Shown piece by piece: positions 37,115 to 45,700 of a stretch of 64,000 nucleotides of DNA (position 1 is the first letter of the stretch; every line of letters begins with the position of its first letter). The notes under the pieces are model-generated. The model worked only from the letters and a program-made list of their open reading frames with translations. It did no database searches and had not been told where the DNA came from. The position numbers and the translations under genes were made by a program. This stretch comes from JBNLBS01 sp050303415 (GTDB lineage Bacteria; Pseudomonadota; Gammaproteobacteria; Methylococcales; Methylomonadaceae). The DNA lies in NCBI GenBank assembly GCA_050303415.1, contig JBNLBS010000010.1, forward strand, positions 77,060-141,059, read 5' to 3'.

Positions 37115-37139
37115 TTAGTCGCCTGTTGCAGGCGACTAA
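37115..37139. terminator. Strong hairpin after the DUF5765 gene
   Basis: TTAGTCGCCTG and CAGGCGACTAA form a perfect 11-bp stem with a 3-base loop. It lies 17 bases after the DUF5765 stop. No T-run follows, so it could be a Rho-dependent stop, an mRNA-stabilising hairpin or an operator. Confidence 0.55.
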
Positions 37140-37140
37140 A

Positions 37141-37194
37141 TTAAAAAGTGTGTTATTTCACCTGTTAAAAGTGTGTTATATAGCTCACTTTTAA
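37141..37194. promoter_or_regulatory. Direct and inverted repeats upstream of the pentahaem cytochrome gene
   Basis: TTAAAAAGTGTGTTAT (37141) and TTAAAAGTGTGTTAT (37165) are near-identical direct repeats 24 bases apart. The second also begins an inverted repeat, TTAAAAGTG at 37165-37173 with CACTTTTAA at 37186-37194. They lie about 110-165 bases upstream of the cytochrome start and look like regulator-binding sites. The regulator is unknown. Confidence 0.5.
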
Positions 37195-37307
37195 TATTCA
37201 AAAATTATAACTATCTGATATTGTTAATTGCTAAATTAGGCATGTAATTTGCTCAAGGTAAACATTTATACGAATCATTAATCGTTTTTTTGTTTATGGA
37301 GGCTGTC

Positions 37308-39872
37308 ATGCTTGCTTGGCAACGACACTTAATTATATTTTCCACCTGTATGGTATTGGTCTTAACCGCCAATACACAGGCCTGGGCCGGCCGGAATGGA
37401 AATCGTTGGGACAAAACCCCTGATGCTTTTCAGTTTATCGATCAAACCGGCGTGGCCTTATCTACTCAGGTTAATGCCAATACCATCACAGTATCTGGCA
37501 TTAACACATCTATTCCGGTATCAATAAGCGGCGGCGAATATTCCATTAATGGCGGGGCTTATACCTCGGCATCCGGTAGCGTAAACAACGGTGCCAGCAT
37601 TAATGTACGGCAAGTGTCATCCAGTCAATATTCAACTGTAACCCATGCGGTGTTAAATCTAAATGGTCTAACAGACAGTTTTGATGTGACGACATTGGCT
37701 AATAGTTCCGACAGCATACCAAATGCATTCAACTTTGTTGACCAGTCCGGTGTACCAATTAACACAACCGTGATATCCGGTGCAATCACTGTTAGCGGCA
37801 TCAATACCACAACGGCTATTTCCGTTTCCGGCGGCCAGTACTCGATTAACGGCGGCGCATATAGTTCAACCAACGGCAGTGTGAATAATGGCGATAGTGT
37901 GACCGTAAAAGTCACGTCATCGGCCAGCTATTCCACCAGCGTAAATTCAACATTAACCATTGGTGGCGTCAGTGATGTGTTCAGCGTGACCACACAAGCA
38001 GATCCGACCGACAGTACTCCCGATCCGTTTAGCTTTACCGATCAAACTGATGTTGCACTGAATACAGTGATTACTTCAGATAATATTTTTGTTTCCGGTA
38101 TTAATACCACAACCGATATTTTCGTGACAGGCGGCGAATATTCAGTAAACGGTGGCGCTTATACTTCTGCAAATGGTTTAGTTAGCAATGGCGATAGTGT
38201 GAATGTCAGACAAACTTCTGCCGACACGCAGCTGGTGACTACCGATGCAACGCTAACCATTGGCGGTGTAAGTGATACTTTTAGCGTAACAACTTTATCC
38301 GATACACCTTTAACTTTTCAATTACCGGCGCAGTCGCCGGGTAATGCCGGCTTTACCAGCGAGCACTTTGCCGGTTCCGATAATTGTACGATGTGTCACA
38401 ACAATCTATCCGACGACCAGAATCAAGATATGTCGATCGAAACCGACTGGTCAGCGACAATGATGGCCAATTCGACTCGCGACCCATTCTGGAAAGCTAA
38501 AGTGCGTACTGAATTGAATCGTAATCCGCATTTGGCTGATGTTATTAATGACAAGTGTTCGCGTTGTCATGCACCGATGGCAAACTATGAAGCCAAAGTG
38601 AATAACGAAACAAAAGGTATTTTGGATAACGGCTTTTTAAACCAGAATCACCCGCGGCATGATGAAGCTATGAACGGTGTCAGCTGTACTTTATGCCATC
38701 AGGTCGAAGATGATCCGACTTTGGGTACTTTGGATGGTTTTACCGGTAAATACAATATCAACCCGAATAAGGAGATATACGGGCCGTATGACAATTTGTT
38801 CCCGAACCCGATGATAATGAACACAGGCTATACACCCATGTACAGTCTTCATACCAAAGAGTCGGAAATGTGTGCGACCTGTCATAATTTGAAAACACCG
38901 TATGTGGATGAGCAGGGTAATGTCTTAAGTACCACGCCTGAGTCTGAGTTCCCGGAACAAATGCCGTACGGCGAATGGCTGAACAGCGATTATGCCGGTA
39001 CGCAAAGCTGCCAGTCCTGTCATATGAGTCGCAGCAACGGTGTCGCGATCTCCAATCGTCCTATGTGGCTGGGTGCGCGTGACAATTTTGCGGTACATGA
39101 GTTTGTCGGTGCGAACAAGTTGATGCTGAATATGTTGAAAGATAACAAACAGCAACTGGGCGTGACATCAAACAACTTTAACGATGTTATCGCAGCGACC
39201 GATGTTATCCTGCAAAGTGCAGCCAATATCGAACTGGTGAGCCAATCGCTAAACCAGGGCCAATTGGATTTCACCTTGAAAGTGAACAGTCAAACCGGTC
39301 ATAAACTGCCCAGCGCCTACCCGTCGCGTCGGGTGATTGTCCATGTCACGGTCACTGATGATCAAAATAATGTGGTGTTCGAGTCCGGTAAAGTCAATGC
39401 CGACGGCAGCATTCAAGGTGTTGATGCCGATTCCGATGCTATGGCATTCGAACCGCATTACGAGTTGATTACCTCAGCGGATCAGGTGCAGGTGTATGAG
39501 GCTATTATGGGTGACAATAACGATCAGGTCACTTATACCTTATTACGCGGTATGATCTACCTGAAGGACAATCGCTTGTTGCCGAACGGCTTTAACAAAG
39601 CAACTGCACCTAGCGATGTCGCAGTTAATGGTGCGGCGTTGAACGATAGCAACTTTATCGGCGGCAGCGATCAAATCAGCTACCAGATTACTGGGCTGGC
39701 AGCCGGGGCTTATACTGTCCGTGCTGAACTGGTATACCAAACTCTGGCTTACGGCTTTGCCCGCGACTTGTTCAACGACTCATCGGCTGAAGTTAATGAT
39801 TTCAAAAAAATGTACAACGAGTCAACCAATAAAGCGTCAGTTATTACCGCTCTGGAGTTTGCTGCACAATAA
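37308..39872 (+). CDS. Repeat-bearing pentahaem c-type cytochrome
   Basis: An exported protein of 854 residues. The signal peptide runs to about residue 27 (TANTQAWAG). Three near-identical 100-residue beta repeats then fill about 38-337, each with DQTxV, ITVSGINT, GGEYSINGGAYTS and a closing GVSDxFSVTT. The haem part has five CXXCH sites: CTMCH (360), CSRCH (417), CTLCH (460), CATCH (522) and CQSCH (568). A C-terminal beta region (about 640-854) follows. GGAGG 5 bases before the ATG at 37308 decides the start. It resembles surface multihaem cytochromes of methanotrophs, but its partner and potential are unknown. Confidence 0.85.
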   Translation: MLAWQRHLIIFSTCMVLVLTANTQAWAGRNGNRWDKTPDAFQFIDQTGVALSTQVNANTITVSGINTSIPVSISGGEYSINGGAYTSASGSVNNGASINVRQVSSSQYSTVTHAVLNLNGLTDSFDVTTLANSSDSIPNAFNFVDQSGVPINTTVISGAITVSGINTTTAISVSGGQYSINGGAYSSTNGSVNNGDSVTVKVTSSASYSTSVNSTLTIGGVSDVFSVTTQADPTDSTPDPFSFTDQTDVALNTVITSDNIFVSGINTTTDIFVTGGEYSVNGGAYTSANGLVSNGDSVNVRQTSADTQLVTTDATLTIGGVSDTFSVTTLSDTPLTFQLPAQSPGNAGFTSEHFAGSDNCTMCHNNLSDDQNQDMSIETDWSATMMANSTRDPFWKAKVRTELNRNPHLADVINDKCSRCHAPMANYEAKVNNETKGILDNGFLNQNHPRHDEAMNGVSCTLCHQVEDDPTLGTLDGFTGKYNINPNKEIYGPYDNLFPNPMIMNTGYTPMYSLHTKESEMCATCHNLKTPYVDEQGNVLSTTPESEFPEQMPYGEWLNSDYAGTQSCQSCHMSRSNGVAISNRPMWLGARDNFAVHEFVGANKLMLNMLKDNKQQLGVTSNNFNDVIAATDVILQSAANIELVSQSLNQGQLDFTLKVNSQTGHKLPSAYPSRRVIVHVTVTDDQNNVVFESGKVNADGSIQGVDADSDAMAFEPHYELITSADQVQVYEAIMGDNNDQVTYTLLRGMIYLKDNRLLPNGFNKATAPSDVAVNGAALNDSNFIGGSDQISYQITGLAAGAYTVRAELVYQTLAYGFARDLFNDSSAEVNDFKKMYNESTNKASVITALEFAAQ
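37419..38318 (+). repeat. Three in-frame 300-bp tandem repeats
   Basis: Units at 37419-37718, 37719-38018 and 38019-38318 encode 100-residue beta domains with a strict 300-bp period. Each unit starts at a PxxFxFxDQ segment and ends with FxVTT. Identity is high in the core but not total, so these are old duplications of a domain. Confidence 0.9.
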
Positions 39873-39895
39873 TAAAGGGAGGTTTTAAGTCCTGC

Positions 39896-39936
39896 AAACG
39901 GGAAAGTCTGAACAGGCTTTCCCGTTTTTTGTTTTT
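39896..39936 (+). terminator. Intrinsic terminator of the pentahaem cytochrome gene
   Basis: AAACGGGAAAG (39896-39906) pairs with CTTTCCCGTTT (39917-39927) around a 10-base loop and runs into TTTTGTTTTT. This is a textbook Rho-independent terminator. Confidence 0.95.
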
Positions 39937-40028
39937 CAAGACAATTTCTTTTAAGTCGCCATTTTGATGACAGTTTGGCTTATAATCCTGATTACATGTT
40001 ACACAACTCTAATTTATATGGGGGGGGT

Positions 40029-41000
40029 ATGAACGGTGATTCGATAAAGAAGGCTTTTAAACTATCGGCTATGTTATTGGCGCATAAAAGTTATCAATCG
40101 CTAACCTATGCCGTGATTCATTACTTTAATTCCCTGGATGGTATAGAGTCTGTTGCCTCTTATGAGATTTTCGGTGATGTATCGGATCAGGGGGAGTTTT
40201 TAATCAGGCGCTTTCCATTGTCCCTGGATGAGGACTTTAGAGACAACAATACGGATTTATTATTGACGTTACTGAAAAAAAGTCATGGAGGACTGGTCCG
40301 TTTTGAAGAAAATGGCCAAAGCTGGATATTTCTGGATAATATTAGCGGTGTGAATCCTCGCCGCACCATACTGCTAAAGGGCTCTGTCTCAAATGCAGAT
40401 TTAGATATTGTAGAAGGTCTCAATCAAGTCTATTCGGGACAGGTGGCATTATTAGATTCAAAAGAACGCGATTCATTAACTCACCTATCCAATCGACAGA
40501 CGCTTGAAATGACTCTGAACGATATTATTGTGTTTTTCCGGGGTAAACAGTTTAATAAACTGGATAAAGTCTCCTGGTTGGCTATTTTGGATATAGATCA
40601 TTTTAAGCTGGTCAATGATACCTATGGTCATTTATATGGCGACGAGGTGTTGGTGCATTTTTCCAACTTAATGGAGAAAAATTTCCGGCATGCGGACTTT
40701 CTATTCCGTTATGGTGGGGAAGAGTTTGTTGTGATTATCAATAACTGTAATGAAGAAGGTGCGGTGTTTGCGCTGGATAAATTTAGAAAGATCGTGATGG
40801 ATTATCAGTTTCCGGCCGGGGATGTCACTGTCAGTATCGGTTACACAAAAATAGACCCGGTTGCGCCGCCTAATCTTTTGATGGAGCAGGCGGACAGAGC
40901 GTTGTATCATGCCAAGGATAATGGCCGGAATCAGGTGGTAGCTTATGATGCCCTATCAGTGCATACGCCCAATATAGAAGGCGAAATCGACTTATTTTAA
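40029..41000 (+). CDS. Diguanylate cyclase (GGDEF domain)
   Basis: A 323-residue cytoplasmic enzyme making c-di-GMP from two GTP. The N-terminal half (about 1-150) is an unassigned sensor-like region. The GGDEF domain starts at LTHLSNRQTLE and has DIDHFKLVNDTYGH and the active signature RYGGEEF. The start is uncertain: the ATG at 40029 follows a run of eight Gs that may act as ribosome site, and in-frame ATG 39996 or TTG 39975 would place the G-run inside the gene. A TATAAT at 39981-39986 argues for 40029. The 3' end overlaps the convergent aldo/keto reductase gene by 4 bases. Confidence 0.9.
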   Translation: MNGDSIKKAFKLSAMLLAHKSYQSLTYAVIHYFNSLDGIESVASYEIFGDVSDQGEFLIRRFPLSLDEDFRDNNTDLLLTLLKKSHGGLVRFEENGQSWIFLDNISGVNPRRTILLKGSVSNADLDIVEGLNQVYSGQVALLDSKERDSLTHLSNRQTLEMTLNDIIVFFRGKQFNKLDKVSWLAILDIDHFKLVNDTYGHLYGDEVLVHFSNLMEKNFRHADFLFRYGGEEFVVIINNCNEEGAVFALDKFRKIVMDYQFPAGDVTVSIGYTKIDPVAPPNLLMEQADRALYHAKDNGRNQVVAYDALSVHTPNIEGEIDLF

Positions 41001-42037
41001 AAAGGCATCGGATATTCGCGACGGATAAGGGCAATCTCCGCTTCAAGTTCGTCCGATAGTGTTAGGTTGATTGAGTCAATATTGGTTTTTAACTGCGCCA
41101 TATTGGTTGCGCCAATCAGTGTTGATGTCACAAAAGGGCGGCTGTTAACAAATGCCAATGCCATTTGGCAGACATCGACATTATAGCGTTTGGCAAGATC
41201 AATATAGCGTTCTATAGCTGCATCCGTAGCTGCCCCCACGCGATGCTCGGGTCGGGTTTCAATGCTTAAACGCGATCCTTCCGGTCGGGCGCCATTTAAA
41301 TATTTACCGCTGATAAAACCTCGGGTCAGCGGCGACCAAGCCAGCAAACCACAGTCTTCATACAAGGCTATTTCGCTAAGATCAGGCTCGAAGTGACGGC
41401 ACAGCAGCGAGTATTCGTTCTGAATCGATACCGCACGCGGCAGACTGTGTTGATCGGCCAAATGCAGCCACTTCATCAGGCCCCAGGCGGTTTCATTGGA
41501 CAGCCCAAAATGACGGATCTTGCCCTCGTTAATCAATTGTTGCAAGGTATGCAGGACTTCCAGGAAATTATCCAGCACGGTCTGTGCATTAGACTTCGGA
41601 TTGAAATCCCACACTTTACCGAAGTGATAATAATCCCGGTTGGGCCAGTGTAGCTGATACAGGTCTATATAGTCTGTTTGCAAACGTTTAAGGCTGGCTT
41701 CAACGGCCAGAAGAATATTTTTTCTATCGATAATATTTTTATTATCTCTGATCCAACTCAAGCCGGGCCCGGCAATCTTGCTGGCCAGAATTATTTTATT
41801 GCGATTTTTGCGTGCGGCAAACCAGTTGCCGATAATGGTTTCGGTTGTACCATAGCTTTCGGCACTGGGCGGTATGGCATACATTTCTGCTGTATCGAAA
41901 AAATTGATACCTTGTGCCAGTGCATAATCCATCTGTTCAAAGCCTTCGGCTTGGGTGTTTTGCACGCCCCATGTCATGGTGCCAAGGCCAATTGCACTGA
42001 CCTTTAAATCCGTTCTGCCAAGTTGTTTATATTGCAT
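40997..42037 (-). CDS. Aldo/keto reductase, Tas-like
   Basis: A 346-residue NADP(H)-dependent oxidoreductase with a TIM barrel. GLGTMTWGVQNTQAEGFEQ at the start is characteristic of the Tas/YajO group. FFDTAEMYA holds the catalytic Asp and Tyr, ILASKIAGPG the Lys, and YQLHWPNRDY the His. The C-terminal STLIGATNMAQLKTN binds the cofactor phosphate. The natural substrate is not known. Confidence 0.92.
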   Translation of the reverse strand: MQYKQLGRTDLKVSAIGLGTMTWGVQNTQAEGFEQMDYALAQGINFFDTAEMYAIPPSAESYGTTETIIGNWFAARKNRNKIILASKIAGPGLSWIRDNKNIIDRKNILLAVEASLKRLQTDYIDLYQLHWPNRDYYHFGKVWDFNPKSNAQTVLDNFLEVLHTLQQLINEGKIRHFGLSNETAWGLMKWLHLADQHSLPRAVSIQNEYSLLCRHFEPDLSEIALYEDCGLLAWSPLTRGFISGKYLNGARPEGSRLSIETRPEHRVGAATDAAIERYIDLAKRYNVDVCQMALAFVNSRPFVTSTLIGATNMAQLKTNIDSINLTLSDELEAEIALIRREYPMPF

Positions 42038-42151
42038 AGCGATACCGAAAATTTATCTGAAAAACAGTTATACCTGAACAAAGTGTATAGTTGGTTTTGC
42101 CTAAATGCCAGCCGATTCAGTCATGAAAAAGCTTAGTAAAAATATTGGAAA

Positions 42152-42550
42152 TTACCTGCTTAATACGTCATTCAATAACGGAAAAGCCCATAGTGCAAAA
42201 CCGGTAATAGCCAGCAGCCAAATTAAAACAATCACCACAGCGGCTCGACGATTATACGGCAATTCCTGTATCTGTTCGGAGGCCTGGGTCATGCACTCCA
42301 ACCATATATCTTTTGGAATCAGTCGAATTGCGAACCAAATTCCCAGCGGCAACAGCAATAGATCATCCAGGTAGCCGATAACCGGAATGAAATCCGGAAT
42401 TAAATCGATAGGGCTTAATGCATAAGCGATAACGATAGCTAAGAAAACTTTCGCCCGCAACGGTACTCGGGCATCCAGCGAAGCCAAATACAGCGCATAA
42501 GTAGTGGTTTTAAGGTTATGTAGCCGTTTTTTCCATTCAGCATGATTCAT
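42152..42550 (-). CDS. YkvA family protein (DUF1232)
   Basis: A 132-residue membrane protein of the YkvA family. The DUF1232 core is visible as VPLRAKVFLAIVIAYALSPIDLIPDFIP-type residues (about 30-58), with the conserved SPIDLIPDF motif. A second helix near the C-terminus (about 105-122) makes it likely membrane-bound. Function is unknown. It stands alone between tas and ectR. Confidence 0.88.
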   Translation of the reverse strand: MNHAEWKKRLHNLKTTTYALYLASLDARVPLRAKVFLAIVIAYALSPIDLIPDFIPVIGYLDDLLLLPLGIWFAIRLIPKDIWLECMTQASEQIQELPYNRRAAVVIVLIWLLAITGFALWAFPLLNDVLSR

Positions 42551-42637
42551 TTTTGCCTATACCCTAACCAGATCGCTCACTACACACATGAGTTAAGGGC
42601 TTTGTCATATATAAATCAACTTAGCTGTGATTTAGGG

Positions 42638-43159
42638 TTAATCCGCCTTGTTTTCCAAATAAGCATCGGGTGTTTCAATATCGGTGCTTTGTCTGTCCAG
42701 CGTGCCGACATCGAGAACTGGGGAAGCATCGATATGTTGGGCATCCATCATATGAGCTACGCGCTGCAAAGCAGAAATTATCATGGTTTTTTCCCAATCC
42801 TGGAGGTCAGCAAACTGGCGAACAAATTGCTCTTGAAGTGGCATAGGTGCATTTTTCAGGGTTTCAAGAGCCGTTTCTGTCAAATAAGCATGAACCTTTC
42901 GTTTGTCTTGTTCCGAGCGTTTGCGATAAATCAAATGACGTTTTTCCAGCCTGTCCAGAATCGTTGTAACAGTCGCCTGGCTAAGGCTTATTTCGTTGGC
43001 TAATTCGCCTATGGTGATTTTCTCGTGATCTCTGATGGCCTGCAATAATAAAATTTGCGGAGCTGTTAATCCTGTTGTTTTAGCCAGGTATTTTGAGTGC
43101 AGGTCGGTGGCTCTGAATACGCGACGTAGAGCGACTAGAACTTCGTCCATCTGATCCAT
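42638..43159 (-). CDS. ectR: MarR-family regulator of ectoine genes
   Basis: A 173-residue winged-helix repressor. The MarR core runs from ATDLHSKYLAKTTGLTAPQ to the wing (LEKRHLIYRKRSEQDKRKVHAYLT), with ITIGELANEISLSQATVTTIL as recognition region. It is read divergently from ectA, as EctR is in methylotrophic bacteria, where it represses the ect operon and its own gene. The C-terminal 30 residues are acidic and poorly conserved. The role is inferred from position and family. Confidence 0.85.
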   Translation of the reverse strand: MDQMDEVLVALRRVFRATDLHSKYLAKTTGLTAPQILLLQAIRDHEKITIGELANEISLSQATVTTILDRLEKRHLIYRKRSEQDKRKVHAYLTETALETLKNAPMPLQEQFVRQFADLQDWEKTMIISALQRVAHMMDAQHIDASPVLDVGTLDRQSTDIETPDAYLENKAD

Positions 43160-43299
43160 TTTTGCCTTGGTTGTAAGGTTAAATAGTTTAATTATAAATC
43201 TTTTTATTAGTCGTTCCTGTTATTTCTTAATTTATTTAGACCTATAAATAAAATATTATTTAGTGTACTATGTATTAATCTTTTCTTGATTCTCATTAC

Positions 43300-43321
43300 T
43301 TTAATGTTTATTAACATTAAA
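43300..43321. promoter_or_regulatory. Candidate EctR operator upstream of ectA
   Basis: TTTAATGTT, a 4-base centre TATT and AACATTAAA make a 22-bp perfect palindrome in the ectR-ectA intergenic region, about 60 bases before ectA. MarR proteins bind such palindromes. Binding by EctR is an inference. Confidence 0.55.
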
Positions 43322-43379
43322 AAGATGGTTTTATAGATTGAAGGGTTAATTTAATTATAGAGTACAAAATATTTGATTG

Positions 43380-43913
43380 ATGACAACTTTACAGGATGAA
43401 GTAAGATTTAGACCTCCTTTAGATTCCGATGGTGCATTGGTGCATGATTTAATCAGCCGATGCAGCCCACTTGATTCCAATTCCATGTATTGCAATTTAT
43501 TGCAATGTGCACATTTTTCCGATACCTGCGTGGCAGCTTTGTCACAGAATCAAATGCTGGGTTTTGTTTCCGGATATTGCATTCCAGGTCGCCCCGATTG
43601 TTTGTTTATTTGGCAGGTTGCTGTTGATTCAAAGGCAAGAGGAATGGGATTGGCTAGCAAAATGCTAAGGCATATCCTGGAGCGTCCCCACTGTAGCCGG
43701 ATTGCTTACCTTGAAACCACGATTACCGAATCAAATCAGGCTTCATGGGCTTTGTTTAACAGTTTGGCTAAGAAATTGGATGCACCGGTAAACACATCTG
43801 TGATGTTTGATAAAAACAAGCACTTTAGTGATCTGCATGATACTGAAATGCTTGTGCGTATTGGGCCTTTTAATCAATTTGACTTGAATGTACTGACTGA
43901 GAAAAAGGGGTAG
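43380..43913 (+). CDS. ectA: L-2,4-diaminobutyrate acetyltransferase
   Basis: A 177-residue GNAT enzyme that acetylates diaminobutyrate, the second step of ectoine synthesis. FRPPLDSDGALVHDLI and CSPLDSNSMYCNLLQ are the typical EctA N-terminus, and VDSKARGMGLASKML binds acetyl-CoA. ATG 43380 is chosen over the preceding TTG. The stop lies 2 bases before ectB. Confidence 0.96.
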   Translation: MTTLQDEVRFRPPLDSDGALVHDLISRCSPLDSNSMYCNLLQCAHFSDTCVAALSQNQMLGFVSGYCIPGRPDCLFIWQVAVDSKARGMGLASKMLRHILERPHCSRIAYLETTITESNQASWALFNSLAKKLDAPVNTSVMFDKNKHFSDLHDTEMLVRIGPFNQFDLNVLTEKKG

Positions 43914-43915
43914 TA

Positions 43916-45223
43916 ATGAAAATATTTGAAGAAGTAGAGTCTGAAGTTCAAAGTTATGCGCGTTCATTTCCGCGTATTTTCCATAAAGCCAAAGGCGAAT
44001 TCTTATACGATGAAGAAGGCAATGAGTACCTGGACTTTCTGGCGGGTGCCGGGACTTTAAATTACGGCCATAATAATCCGTTTTTTAAAGAAAAATTACT
44101 GGATTATATTCATGAAGAAGGCATCACTCACGGGCTGGATTTACATACCCGGGCCAAAGGTCAATTTCTTGAGTCATTCAATGAAAAAATCCTTAAACCG
44201 AGAAATTTAAATTACGTTATGCAGTTTACCGGGCCGACCGGTACCAATGCGGTCGAGGCCGCCTTGAAACTGGCGCGCAATGTGACCGGGCGGGAAAATA
44301 TTATTGCATTCACTAATGGTTTTCACGGCGTCAGCCTTGGTTCTTTGGCCGCCACGGGCAATTCTCATCACCGTGGCGCAGCGGGTGTCAGTTTGAATGG
44401 TACGACCCGAATGCCATATGACGGTTATCTGGGGGACGATATTGATACTAATGCCTATCTGGATAAAGTCTTGTCGGATTCCAGTAGTGGAGTCGACAAA
44501 CCCGCTGCCGTGATTGTAGAGACGGTACAGGGGGAAGGCGGCATTAATGCCGCATCATACGAATGGCTGCAAAATCTGGAACAGGTCTGCAGAAAACATG
44601 ATGTTTTGCTGATTGTTGATGATATTCAGGCCGGATGTGGACGAACAGGGACCTTTTTCAGTTTTGAAGAGGCGGGTATCGAACCGGATATTGTGACTTT
44701 GTCAAAATCATTAGGCGGATACGGATTACCATTTGCAGTGGTTTTATTTCGACCTGAATTGGATCTGTGGAAGCCGGGTGAACATAACGGAACCTTCAGG
44801 GGCAATAATTTTGCTTTTGTCACCGCTAAAGCCGCCATCGATCATTATTGGTCGGATGATACATTCAGTAAAGAAATCAAGCGTAAAGGGGAATATGTTT
44901 CTAAGCGCGTGGAAGCCATTATTGAGCAGTATGGTGAAGGAAACTTTACCTCTCGTGGACGGGGTATGTTTCAGGGTATTAACTGTATTAATGGTGAATT
45001 GGCCGGACAAATCACCCGGCATGCGTTTAAGCATGGTTTGATTATTGAGACCAGTGGCGCCGATGATCATGTGGTTAAATTTTTATGTCCGTTAATCATC
45101 AGTGATGAGAACCTGAAAAAAGGTCTGGATATTGTTGAGCAGGCGATTAAGAGCGTCTGCGCTAAAGAAGACAGCATTCCTGAAGAAATAGACTACTTCG
45201 ATGCGGAACATTTGAATAATTAA
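43916..45223 (+). CDS. ectB: Diaminobutyrate-2-oxoglutarate transaminase
   Basis: A 435-residue class III aminotransferase forming L-2,4-diaminobutyrate from aspartate semialdehyde. FTGPTGTNAVEAALKLAR binds PLP phosphate, VDDIQAGCGRTGTFFSFE holds the PLP-binding Asp, and SKSLGGYGLP holds the PLP lysine. It starts the ectoine pathway and is the second gene of ectABC. No aspartokinase gene is in this operon. Confidence 0.97.
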   Translation: MKIFEEVESEVQSYARSFPRIFHKAKGEFLYDEEGNEYLDFLAGAGTLNYGHNNPFFKEKLLDYIHEEGITHGLDLHTRAKGQFLESFNEKILKPRNLNYVMQFTGPTGTNAVEAALKLARNVTGRENIIAFTNGFHGVSLGSLAATGNSHHRGAAGVSLNGTTRMPYDGYLGDDIDTNAYLDKVLSDSSSGVDKPAAVIVETVQGEGGINAASYEWLQNLEQVCRKHDVLLIVDDIQAGCGRTGTFFSFEEAGIEPDIVTLSKSLGGYGLPFAVVLFRPELDLWKPGEHNGTFRGNNFAFVTAKAAIDHYWSDDTFSKEIKRKGEYVSKRVEAIIEQYGEGNFTSRGRGMFQGINCINGELAGQITRHAFKHGLIIETSGADDHVVKFLCPLIISDENLKKGLDIVEQAIKSVCAKEDSIPEEIDYFDAEHLNN

Positions 45224-45246
45224 TATAGAAAATTAAGGCTGATTCA

Positions 45247-45651
45247 GTGATAGTAAGAAATTTACAGGATGCGGAAAAGACAGATCGTCGTATTGTGTCA
45301 CCGGATAAAAATTGGGAAAGCACTCGTTTACTTTTAAAAAATGACAAAATGGGTTTTTCATTTCATATAACCACCATTTACGCTGGTGCGGAATTTCAAA
45401 TGCATTACCAGAATCATTTGGAGTCCGTGTATTGCATCAGTGGTGAAGGCGAAGTGGAGACGCTGGCGGATGGGTGTAAATATTCGATAACGCCGGGCAC
45501 GATTTATATTCTGGATCAACATGACAAGCATATACTGCGTGCAGGCAAGGAAATGAAATTAGCGTGTGTGTTTAATCCGCCGTTAAGCGGGAAGGAAGTT
45601 CATAATGCTGAAGGTGCTTATGAATTGGATGCCGAAGCGGTAACCGATTAA
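45247..45651 (+). CDS. ectC: L-ectoine synthase
   Basis: A 134-residue cupin enzyme that cyclises N-acetyl-diaminobutyrate to ectoine with loss of water. It starts at GTG with MIVRNLQDAE, the typical EctC N-terminus. YCISGEGEVETL and LDQHDKHILRAG hold the cupin metal-binding residues. An ectD hydroxylase gene is absent, so the product is ectoine rather than hydroxyectoine. Confidence 0.97.
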   Translation: MIVRNLQDAEKTDRRIVSPDKNWESTRLLLKNDKMGFSFHITTIYAGAEFQMHYQNHLESVYCISGEGEVETLADGCKYSITPGTIYILDQHDKHILRAGKEMKLACVFNPPLSGKEVHNAEGAYELDAEAVTD

Positions 45652-45700
45652 GTGTTGTCGGCAAGGTACAAACACATGTTGAGGGAATATTAATCGTACA

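Noticed and set aside
37419..38318. CRISPR or mobile repeat array
   Set aside because: The 300-bp repeats are in-frame protein domains without spacers.
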